Source of the DNA: Lucifuga dentata
Lineage: Eukaryota > Chordata > Actinopteri > Ophidiiformes > Bythitidae
DNA: 64,000 nucleotides
NCBI GenBank assembly: GCA_014773175.1
Contig: VXCM01000133.1
Span: 177,172 to 241,171 of the forward strand
Reading direction: 5' to 3'
Of the stretch, positions 10,403-22,800 are shown piece after piece (the first letter of the stretch is position 1; each line of letters opens with the position of its first letter). The notes under the pieces were generated by a model. The model had not been told where the DNA came from. It was given only the letters and a program-made list of their open reading frames with translations, and did no database searches. The position numbers and the translations under genes were made by a program.

Positions 10403-13400
10403 TTTATTGAACACAAACAACCCTAAGCCACAATACTGAATGACAAGACCAATTGGCTGCAGCAAACATTTTATAAAATAGATTCAGATGTCACTAAATT
10501 CTTTTTTTTTCTTTTAACGTCAGAAAGACAGATGCAGGGTTTTCCAAAACAGTGAATGATCTTTTACATATTTAACATTTTTGTAACAAATTATCATTCA
10601 CATGTTCACACAAAGGAATAACAAGGCAAAGTGCTTTCAGGATTGCATTGTCGATAAAACAAAACAGAAAAGAAATGAATGGCTTGAGGTTTAGGTGAGA
10701 GTGGGTGACGAGAGGGTTGGGGGTGTGGGGAGGAGTGGGTTGATCTGTCCTAGAGTAGGCGTGGGGTGGGGAGGCCCTGGTCAGAAAACCTCAAACTTTT
10801 CACCTTGTCCTGTACCCCTTGTTGTCAAATTGAATGTAAAATGATGGGGCAGTGCGGAGATTTTGGTTTGGAGTGGACAGATGGGTTCGAAGGCATACGG
10901 CTCAAGGGGCTCAAAATTGCCCGTTTGCAGAGTAACAAATCCACCTCATATCTTGTGACAACTTGTGGTATCAAGTCCAACTGCAGGGCAATCAATGGCT
11001 GACCCAGAACATATGAAGCTGTAAACGTTGAAATACACCATAGGGCTAGACAGATATGTATATGTGTAAGAAGAAACCAAGAGACGGATGTAATTAAAAA
11101 GAAACAAAGCCAATACATGGTTAAAATTAATTTTCAAAAAGGTGATTCTTCTGGCCATGCGCCACTGAATGTTAAAGGGGATAGACGATCATCATAATCT
11201 GCATCATAACATTGTCTGGCTTCACATTCCAGTGGTATTTTGTTGTATAAATGCTTCTCATAAATATTTTTTTCACGTCAAATAGACATATACACATACA
11301 GCACAACCAAGCACACTTTTATCTATAACTACCATTGCTTATGATAAATCTGTATTCCCGTACTGTGAATAGATTTTTTTTTTCTTAAAAATATCAAACA
11401 GGTGGTGAGACAAACAATATTCAAGGCTGCAAAACAAGGAGGTAGGAGAGATGCTACTGAAAACAGCAAGTGATGCAAATATGATCGTTCACTTAAAATA
11501 ATTTTGACAGGTATGAGGCTTCAGCTTTGACTTCTTGAAATGTGCCAGTACCGCAGCCGCTAACCCAGTCAGCCTGTCAGGAGCAGTGCAAATCTGACAA
11601 AGAACGGAGAGGAACCGTGACGACTTGGTAATGTTGAGTGTAGAATATTGATCTGATCAGTTTTAGCCAAGTTAAGACTTTTCGCAAAATCATCAGATCA
11701 AGAAAATACGTTTCATATGCAGCTTTTCTGAAAGATTCTGATGTTGACTGGGGTAGCAGCTGTGGTGATTTACTTAAATATTATGGGCCCATGCGGCCTT
11801 AACAAAATCTCAATCATGTCTTCACTCTCTATTACTAGACTGCTCATATTTTTAATTGGCTAATTTCAACAGAGCAAGTTCATTGGTCCTGTTGTCATCA
11901 CAGATCTAAAGACCACGCTGCTGGTGATGGCATTAACTCCTTTACACAGTAGAATAGTATATTTGCAGATTTGTAAATGAGGTAATCAGCGTTAGGCTAA
12001 ATAGGGAACCCTGTCATTGACACACATGCCCACTCCATTCACCAGCAAATCAAAAACGTTTCTTAATCTATAGGCCGGGATTGTGGAAAGGTGAAATGAA
12101 CTTTGGAATGTTGGGTGGACAAGCCAACTTTTTTTTTTTTTTTTTTTTAATTTTTGTGAAGGTGCACTGTGAAACTATTTGATTGTAACTCATCACATGC
12201 CCTGATCCAGAGTCCTTCCACTCATGAAAAGGGCTCCTTGGTATTTCCCCAGATAAGCCACTCAAAGTAAAACAGGCAACCCCATATCTACATATATATT
12301 TCATCTGCAAACAAGGTTAAGGCTGCCTCAGCAGCAGATCAATGCCTGCTTTACTCCAGTTGTGAGTGGATTGTTAATAGCTAGTGAGTTTCAATGAGGT
12401 GGCAACATCTACAGTGAAGCGGACTAAACATAAAAACATGAAAGGGACTAACACTAATCAAATGTCACAGAACATGCAGTATACATCCTTTCCTACAGTA
12501 GGCTACTCCTAATAGCACATTCAAGGGGGATCCTAATGGATTTTCTCTGATATGGCTCTGCTTTAGAGTTGCCAAGCATGGTGTGAGATGACTCCCACTG
12601 TGGGCTCACAGAAGGAGCGAGTGGGTAAGGTGCTCCATCAGAAGATTGCTGCCTTAGTTCACCTGCATGAATACCTTGTGTCATTCAGTTCAACGGGTTC
12701 GCGAATAAACACTGCAAAGTGTTTGGAACATTTCATTTGTTCTTCCTTCTTGTCGATACATTTTCCCCCAGACACATCCTCTGCTGGTGAAAACAAACGG
12801 CACTTTCGAGGGGAATGTTTCTCTAAAAACCACAATCACAGGACCTCCAAGTAACATATTCTGAAAACACAGAGGCTATACAGTAGATATAAATCTCATG
12901 AGTTTCGTCACTGTACAAGCTTTTAGGCTACACGCTGAAAAGGGAGGACATAAGAACCCTTAATGCTTAACATTGAAAACAAATATAAGGCATTTCATAG
13001 CTCCTTTTATCCGCATACATCACTGACAGCAGGTCTAAATATTTTTGAGAAAACATTTCATTCAAGGAGGAAGAGGATGCATATACATCTACACATGCAA
13101 ATGAACATTTCTATCGGCTATAAACCAGAATTCAAAGAATTAGGTCTAAGTTCTAAGTTCATACCACTGAAGTCCATTCATAAGGACAAAAATGCACCTA
13201 CTCACATCTATCATGTCCCCTTGTGCACGGTCCTTTCTGAGCAAGCAGCTTTGAAAGTTGGATACTGATCACAGTTTTAAGAATGGAATATCACACACTC
13301 CCACGATCAAACGCCACCTCTCTGAACACAAACAAGAGGACCACTGAAATCCTTCATTTGCTACAGAAAAGTGACTTTTGGTGCTAAAAAATAAAAAAAA

Positions 13401-16400
13401 GGGCATATTAAATTACATTTTAACTGAGGAAGCAATGATAAACAAAAGGTTATTGCACTTTTAACTTTTGTCTATTTCAAACGAGGTCAGCTTGAGAAGA
13501 TGATTCATGCCTTAATGCTGTAGTAAGACAACAAATGTTACGTCACTGCTATTGTATCATCACACTGTTATTAACACTGCACACAGCTACTACTGCAACC
13601 CTACTTTTACTCAGTCTACCCTAAGAACACAAAACAATCTCCACAATCAATTTGCAACACAGTCACGACAAACAGTTTGCCTAAATGTAATCACTTGATC
13701 ATGAATGCATGTACCATAATCATTTCACAACTTGGACTGGATCGTAAAATCACGACTCGTTTATGAACACCAAAGAGCTGAGAAGAACAATCGGGAGAAG
13801 CTCTGAATTCCAGACGATGGTCTTTCTACAGTTATTGTGTTACTGACAATCAATCCTCACGTTTTCTGCACTCAGAGGAGTCAAATGTTTTTCCCCCTCA
13901 CGTATATGCCGAAATTTTGCAGAGGCTCCTTCGCAGCATGATATCGAGAGCTGTCTGAGCCCCGAGGTGCCTTCTTTGGATTTGTGCTTTCATACTACTG
14001 TTCCCCGTCAATTTAATGCTTGGCGTGCCCAAAAAAATCGTGTCAGTAATGTGCAATTTTTTTCTGCCACCTAAGGGAAAGCTCAGTCACCAGAAATGCA
14101 GACTAGAACAGGAGGAGTTACTTAGGCTTTTTAACTCAGATCACATAGGGTTGTAAAAATCATGCTCAGAGGGAATATGAGCCCGTCTACTGTAGTCGCC
14201 AACGTTCGTTGTAATTTCTTTTTCCCATTATAAGGCTTGTGGGAAATACAAATGGAAGACCGTACCTTTCGGTAGTAACAAATAAAAGGCACCATGCCAC
14301 CACTGTGCTGGATATTACACAGGTCCTACTGGTGGGGGAATTAATAACCGAGTATTCAGCTGGGGAAGGCGGTCAAACTAGCATTAGTCATACAGCAAAA
14401 ATTTATTGTTTTGACTTGTAGAGGTAAAGTTATATAGCTACCTTCATCGTCTCCCACTGTACCCTGCACCCTTTATGACTTGCACCAGGATTAACAGACT
14501 CATCTGAAAAGAGAATCGTGTTGAAACGGGGGTTAACTACTGTTTTCCGTACTAAACAAGGGACTTGTGCATGTATAGTCAACATGCAGATATTGAAAAC
14601 CACTCACACGCACCACAAGAGAGAAATCTATACGACTGGCATCAGGAAAAAAACAACAAATCACAGATCAACGTCAGCTTCATCACACGAAAAGATCACC
14701 GATGAGGTAAAACTGCAGGTCCAATAAAAGTACAAAGTGCAGTTTGCTGCCTCTTTGTAAGGTAGGAAACATGAGACATCTGCCGACACTAATCTAACAC
14801 CTCTGCGTAGATAACGTCTGTTTTAGGCTGGTTTAAGCAGAATTACACTACCCACAACAAGATGGATCAGAAGATTTTAAGTCTTTGTTAGCATAGCTGT
14901 ACAAGCATTCTCGTAAGAATTCCTTTTCTGTCTGAATTTTTTTTTTTTTTTTTTNAATTTTTTTTTTTTTTTTTGAGGTACACTACTTTTATCCCCAGTG
15001 TCATTTGGCTCTGGATAACAGAGAAGCCAGACTTGATTGTTTATAAGTGAATTCTGAATTCATTCATTCACAGTGGCAAATATGGCGATATCCTTTCCTC
15101 TTAAAACAATCTCTGCACCATGGCAACCTCGAGCTATGTGCTACCTCAACTGACTTGTGTGCTTCTTGACACCCACAGATGTCTGTAAGATCAAAATTAA
15201 GCCAAAATTTTAACAACGTGACCAAGTAGCATAACTCTACAGATGATGCAACTTATTAGGTACTGCCAGGTATCATTTCCTTTTCAGCTTTTAAGGCAAA
15301 AGGCTCAACAGTGGATCAGAGTTGAATTGAAATCTGCCATTTATCAGCGTTGCTTCAAGTAAGAACCGAGACATCCATAGAGGCAAACCAATTCTATACT
15401 GAATATACTATGCTTATGTGGACATCACTTTTTTTTTTTTCCTGGTAACAGACCTTATTAAACACACACACACACACACACAACCTAGGGATTGCTTTGC
15501 CAATACCAAGGGACTAACTATTTTCTTCAAAAGTGTCAAATTATAAAATAGACTTGTACCAACACCAAATTTTAACGGAATACTTGCAGTTACAGTCTAT
15601 TACTTCATGCAAATGTTTATCTAATTTTTCTTTGACTAATATAATTAGTAAAAAAGACATGCAGCTCCAAACAGAAAACTGTAATAATCCTAACTCTGAA
15701 CAAGTAATTATCATATAATGTCTAAAGGCAAATAAAGGTTTCTATGGCACTAAATGGGCGTAGCTTAGGTGCATTTTTTGTCAAATATAGGCTATATATG
15801 AGAATGATCATATCTACTGTAGTCCTATTTGTCTTTCTTGTTTTACTGTACTGTAAGGCAATCTCAATGGAATGGATGAACATGAATGTAAAAATTCATC
15901 TGACCTCTTATGATTCTTTACCTTGTAGGCTACACTCCACACAAATACAGAAAGAGAAAGAAAGAGCGATATTACACAATAGTAGGCCTATACTCCAACA
16001 ATAATGCCAAAAACCTATCCAGACCCTCAATGCAGGAAGACTACTACACAAAGCACATGTAGAGAAATAGATTACATGCTACCTGTATAATTATATTTAT
16101 GCAAGACAAATGAAGAGCAACAGTTTAAAGTCGGGAGAAAGTAAATTGTCCTGCCTGCTCTAAACTGACCCTACATTCATTTCAGTCAGAAAATTCATGG
16201 CTCAGATTTGATGCTCAGACTGTAAACTGCTTGAACATATGCATAAATCCATTGCTGCTTTACTAAGAGGTTTCCCCCCTCGACACATTTTGGCAAACAG
16301 GCCTTATTTGTGACCAAAAATTCAAACATCGAACCCGCATTTAAATCTTCCATTGGCATTTATGCTATGATTTACTGAATTGGCCTAAATGGATGGCAGT

Positions 16401-19400
16401 GCAATATTTGTGCTGCACACTATTACACACACTCTCTATTGCTACAATTGAACCCTTCATTGCTTTCTATTTGACTCCGGATATATTGTATATGCTCCAT
16501 TTGTTTGTTATATCAAAATTGTGATCTAGCTCCACGCACAATCACTCAATCACTGGTACACAAATAAAAAAAGCATGTATAAGAATACTGTGATACACCA
16601 AAAATAATTCAGTTTACAACTTATTAAGTTGCAGGGGGGCGATGGCTCCATTTACTGGTCAGATAAGGACATCGCGAGAGAAAAATCCCTGCTGTCTGAC
16701 AGCACCTACGGATGGCAGAGACAATGCAGAAAACATTTTGAGGAGCCTGAGGTGTCTGCTGAATCACTGGACTGACTTCAAGTGACATCGGCTGGAGTCT
16801 ATAGTGTTTACAGTAGGCTGGGTGATGTAACCATGTCACTGTTTGGTGAGTTGCCCAAAAATAGCGAAGGAATAAAAAAAAAAAAAAGTCAGTGGGCAGT
16901 GGACACACATTGTTTTCCTGTAAGAATGTGGTTCTGTTGCAGCCTTCTTTTTGTCCTTTGCAGCCCTGCCTTCCTCTTTACAGCAGCAACACACATGCAT
17001 GTAAACATAAGTACATACATTACATCTGCTCTATTTTGCACACTTAGAACCTGAATGTACTAAAGTGCGTGCTCGACTATCTAATTAAGTGCTGTGGAAT
17101 TAGCATTTAAAAACAAAGTACATCATGGAACATCCCACCACGAAATGGATACATAATTTTTCCTGCTGAGATCACTGATTGGATTAATAAATTTTGCCTG
17201 CTGCTTCAGCATAGATCCTGAGATTACAAAAATTGTGTACCTATTCCTAAAATTAAGAAGAAATTTATTGTTCTCCTAATCAATATAAATTGATCAAAAG
17301 AACAAAGGCTGGGGGGAGGGGCACCAATTAGATCCATTTCAATTCAGTCAGTTATGGAGGTCAATTGAAATGCCAACTACGTGCCTCGAATTCTAAAATG
17401 CTAGTTGTGAGAAATCACTGCTCTGAAATGGAGTAAATGTCAATGACAAGAATATCAAGTAAAATACAACATGAAAGAATTCTTGCAGGAATATTTAACA
17501 TCATCGCCTAGTCTAGATCCTCATCTCTCATCCAGTCAGACTTCAGCTTAATGTGCGCATTGTGCCATTTCGTTACTGGTCGTCGTGAAATTATCATGCC
17601 AATGAAAATGATGTGACTCAGCGTAATTTAACGACCAGCAAATGGTAAAACTAACAAACAAAAACAGCACAGCTATAACGTCTAGATTTAAGTTACAAAC
17701 AGCTCTAGTGGTCCAATACAATCATCTTTAGTATGCTTAGTACCAGAAATGGATGAAGATAATAAAATTAACATCAAAAGCACAAATATTTGGATTTTTG
17801 CTGTTCCTGAAATCTAAAGAACAGGTATTGGCCTAAGCAAAGTTCCCTCTCCTTTTCCTCTTAGCCCTATTTGCTCCAATAAGGGATATGAATCCCTGGT
17901 TACTGTTGCTGCCAGAGACATACAAGGTTTTATACACCCTGTCGTTTTTTTTTTTTTTTNTTTTTTTTTTTTTTGTCTATGGTGCAACTGTCGTTCAGTG
18001 CTGTTGTTAATTGATCCGATGGGTGGAAAGATAATTAGACTCAGGGCTTGTCATACTCTGCCATTACACGTTCCAACTGAAATGATGTGTTACTGAAGGC
18101 ATGGGTCAAAAGGCATTTCATGAGATGCCATGAAGGCAATCCAGTGCATTTATGTTGACACTGACGGTAAAATGCCCAGCACACACAAAGCCATTCGTTT
18201 AGTCTTAAGGTAAGTTGAAAGTAATTAAAGAAAAAGAAAAAAATCAAAAACATTCCAGGGAAACAAAAGCCCTTGTGACAGTGATTGTCTATTCAATAAC
18301 GTTAAACAAAAGGCCAAAAAATAAAATATTGCTTGAAAACTGCCCAATAAAAAAAAAAAAAAAAAAAAGACAATACTCTTTTCAAACTGATCAGAGTTGA
18401 CCACCAAGAAGCTGAGATATGAGATAGAATAGATTTAAGACTAGTTCATCAGCTCCAAGAAATACTCCATTAATAAGAGTTTGTTACAACCACAATGCTT
18501 TTTGCCGGTTCAACTTCAGAAACATAAAAAAACAAAACGTCACGAGCGCCTAAATACCAAAACTGGTTGCTCTCTTTCGATAATTAGGCCATTCTAATTC
18601 TGATCTCTTTCTCACAAAAAAAAACCCCAAACAATACAAAAAAAAAAAAAAAAAAAAAAAAAAAAACACTGTTTAAGAGATGGGAAAGAAATTGAAATGG
18701 CTTGTTCATTTATGTGCTCAGATATATGATACTTTGATGAGGTGTTGTTGGCAGATATTACTTGTACTAGTAAAGCCTTCATCAAGAAATAAGCAAGGCC
18801 TCGGTCAGTCACTATCCTACTGTCGCTCTCTAGTCCTAAAAGAGAACGTTAGGCCTACGGACCCTGGGTGAAGATGAAGCAGCTGCTAAACGAGTTGACG
18901 AGGTATATCAAGATCTATTGTCTTTCTCTATACAGTACAGTTCATCTCAAATAAATAATTTATAGCCATAGTAGTGTTGATCAACTTTGGTCATAACTTA
19001 TATGCTTAGAAACATTCTAGCTTAACAAACACTTATTTAGCATCTTTAAAACATTGTCAGCATTAACAAACCAATGTTAAAATGCCGACCTAAACATGGC
19101 CCTCCTTTGTAAGGAGACGTGCTTACGTATTCAGCAGCATTACCAAATTATCTTTTGTTAAAATGCCAAACAATTGTACACTAATGAAATAACATCTATG
19201 TGACCCTTTTCCAAATTTCAGATTGTACTGTAGTACACAAGCATTGCACTCTTCAGCAAAATTTAGATTTTCCCTTGTGTGGTTCCTTCATAAAAATCTA
19301 GACTAACAATTAAAAAAGAAGAGGAAAAAAAAAATCAAAATGAACAAACTCTTTGATCATTCTTTTGGGAAGGCTGTGTGTGTTCCTCTACAAGGTCACT

Positions 19401-19824
19401 GCAATGGATTCAACATGATTTCATTATAGTGAATGATATGGAGAGACAGCGAAGGTTTTCATGCTCATAGATGTCAGTTATAGAATTATGCCAGCTTGGT
19501 TTTAAAGGGATAAATGATTTAGTGATGGCCAGATTGCTAGTTGTCCACTTTGGATGCCATAATTTGAGTAACCTTGTAGAGAAATCAGCCTCTACATATT
19601 AAGCACTACTAGGAGATGGAGGAACGGGATCTAATTGCATATTAGGTTTGACTGCACCTCAAGAGAAGACCAAACACTCACGCGCACACAGATGCACAAA
19701 CACACACATACACAGAGAACAAACATGTGGGTGGGTGCTCTCCTGGTCCTCCCGCCGTGTTAAAGGGAGTCGCCCCCTGGTGGTGATGATGGTGATAGCA
19801 GCTGGCTGAGGGGGGCAGATGACC
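10403..19824 (-). other. ankrd52: Probable long ankrd52 3' UTR (or intergenic)
   Basis: About 9.4 kb between the ankrd52 stop and an AATAAA at 10408-10403 contains no recognisable exon on either strand. ANKRD52 in mammals has a multi-kilobase 3' UTR, so at least part of this is likely UTR. Other AATAAA sites occur earlier, for example near 17263, so the true end is uncertain. The stretch contains homopolymer runs, three N joints at or near poly-T (14955, 17960) and a G-rich plus-strand patch at 10690-10773. Confidence 0.4.
15461..15482. repeat. (AC)n microsatellite
   Basis: About eleven AC units lie directly after a poly-T run, within the putative ankrd52 3' UTR. Confidence 0.9.
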
Positions 19825-22800
19825 TCACTCAGACAGACAGCTGTCCAGGCCAACCGGTGCACCGTGACGGTCTTTGACGTAGCCGTTGTGGAGGCCGCCG
19901 CTGGGCAGGGGGGCGCAGNGGTGCACCGTGACGGTCTTTGACGTAGCCGTTGTGGAGGCCGCCGCTGGGCAGGGGGGCGCAGGCAGCAGTAATGCCGCAG
20001 TGCTTCAGCAAGTTGAGACCTGGGGAGGGGGAGACGGTTGGAGAGGAGCAGGAGCAAGAAGAAGGGTCCCGCTGGGGGAAAGGCTTCATGGTAGAGAGGA
20101 TCAGAGCCAGGCAGTCAGCCACATCCTTGTTGGGAGCACATGCCAGGGCTGGGGTGTGGCCTGATTGACAGGAAACATACATTTGCATTAACGCACAAAC
20201 AGAATTTTTTTTTTCTCAAGAATGAATGCCCTTGATAACACATCACACAAGATAACACATCTTTTAAGTGATCATTAGCACATTCACTTCAAATTCATCT
20301 GTGGGATCTGAAATTTGAGAGCCAGCTACCAAACAGTGCTGCATTCATAAGCTATGCTGTTGGAAAAATCAAACCCACACATAAAAAAAAATGGGTAATG
20401 CAAGTTTTGTTGCTTCTTGCATAAAAAGAATTCTGCTTAATAGCACATAAACACACCAGTTCAGAAGACTTCACGATCTGAAATCAACTTTCAACTGCAT
20501 TAACATGGAAAGGTAGTGATTTTGAAGTAAAACTGACTGACATGACTTTGACTCTAATGACTCTAATGTATTAATCCCATGCTGATTTCTATCAGCACGC
20601 ATTTAGTCTCATAACGCAGAGTGAATGGAATTCCGTTGAGCTACCTCAAAGGAATGAAACATCTTTTTAAAAAATAAATAAAACTACTGGAGCACTAAAA
20701 AGACTAAGAAAAGCACTAGTAAAGACTAGCACTGAAATATACTGACAACAAATAGGCTAAACCATAAAAGAAGCTGTATGCCCTTAAGAATACTTTAAGT
20801 CATTACACTGCACACATCATCTGTAACGAGAACAGATACAGTGCCTCCAGAAAGTTTTCAGACCCCTTCACTTTTTGCACATTTTATTGTGTTGTAGATT
20901 TAATTTTAAATAGATAAAACTGTCATTTTTGCCCATCTATCTACACTTAATAACCCACAATGACCAAATGAAAATATGTTGTTAGAAATTTTTGCAAATT
21001 TACTAAAAATAAAAAACTGAAATCGTTCATTTCCTTAGTATTCAGCCCCTTAATTCAGTACTTTGTAATTGGCACTTTTATCCATTTAAAATTAAATCTA
21101 CCACACAATAAAACGTGCAAAAAGTGAAGGGGTCTGAAAACTTTCTGAAGGCACTGTATGCTGAAATGTATACAGAACTCAGAAATATCTTACCTTCCTC
21201 ATCCACAGCCAGCACAGTGGCTCCTCTGCTCAGTAGTGCCTGCACCACCGTAGCCAGGCCGTTACGTGCCGCAAGATGGAGGGGCCTAGTGGGAAGAAAG
21301 GGACAGTCTGAGAAACAGTTGACAGATCTCCCATTCAAGTAATTCAAGGCTACAGGCTTCGAAAATTGAATTGTGTAAATGTGAACTAACAAAACCAGAA
21401 CATATGCTATTTGCCTTATTTTGGCTGTTATGATAAAAAAAAATAACACTGGGTTCTCACATTTGCAGAGCGCTGTTGGTGGCATTTATGAGAGTGGGAC
21501 TGTGGATCTCCCCCAGAATCAGCAGAGCGCACATTTCGTGAGCCTGAATGACACAGAAAGAAGACTTGACAATTTGCATGTGCTTTCCATCAGACATGCA
21601 GAGCAAAACCAGTGTTCGCTTGCATCTATTTAAATTTTTATTTTTTTTTTAAATAAAAATGTTGCTTATTTACAAGAACAGACACCTGTCCAGTCATTTT
21701 TACTAAGCGTCACATTACTAAGTGGTAGTGTTCAGCATGCTACAGATGATCTATGATTTTATGGTCTTGTATGGAATGTGAATACGTACTTTGGCGCAGG
21801 CCAGGTGCAGGGCAGTGTTCCTGTTCTCATCCAGCAGATTCAGATCAGCCTTGGCCCGGTGAAGAAGAATGGCTGGATAAGACAAAGACGCAAAGATATT
21901 TATCTGCTACAACCAGTGTCCCAATCCAATCAGAAAGATCAGTTTTACAACAAGTCAAGGCCTACTATATTGACCTGCATCAGCTATATTAAAACTGATC
22001 CAAATCGCCATGTATTTGTCTTGCTTCATTGGGCTTTGTCTATTTTATGGATTTAAAACACTAATCAACTACCAAAACCACTTTGTTAACGCTGTAGGTA
22101 ATAGTAGTCTGGTCAGGGATAGCATCATTTTAGCCAATTTTACCAAATTCATTTGATAATACACTGATGTTTGTGGATATTTACACATGTGTGCTTTACA
22201 CACAGCTTTTTTATTGAAGGTCAACTGACGGCATCTGTTTTGGTCTCATGCAGTAACTGTCTGATTTGGTCAGCCAGTGTAAGCAAACATTACAAGTGTG
22301 GTTTCAATGCACCTTTCTGATAACACAAGGACACATGATGTGCACAGTGCACAAAAAAAAAAAAAAAAANAAAAAAAAAAAAAAAAACAAGACTACACTC
22401 ACACACACAAAAAAATTGCTCTTAAGAATCAGATTCTATCAAATAACAGGTCATCTGTCCCCACAGCCAAAGTCAGCTGCTCAGCATTCGATGCATGCGT
22501 GATCTCAGACATACCCACGGTGCCACTGTGTCCCTTGTCGGCAGCTACCATCAGAGCAGAGCGTCCACTTTTGTCCACTGCATTGATCTCTGCCCCGTGG
22601 CGAAGCACCAGCTGAAGTCCCGCCACATCCTCGGCAAATGCAGCAGCATGGAGTGGGCTCCTACAGACAGACAGAGACACTCCAACCTCATATGGGCACC
22701 AGTTCACAGCTTCGGGGGCTTTGCTAGGGTCTAAGTAAAAAACTTCAATATTTGTGAAGAAAGAAGCTTGAACAGAAGCAACCATTACTGGCTACTGTAT

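Noticed and set aside
12588..13268. Overlapping open frames of 88-101 residues between rnf41 and ankrd52
   Set aside because: No recognisable motifs and no splice structure, and they lie within the likely ankrd52 3' UTR.
19659..20057. Proline/arginine-rich open frame with N near the end of ankrd52
   Set aside because: It is an out-of-frame reading of the ankrd52 last exon created by the 63-bp duplication and N.
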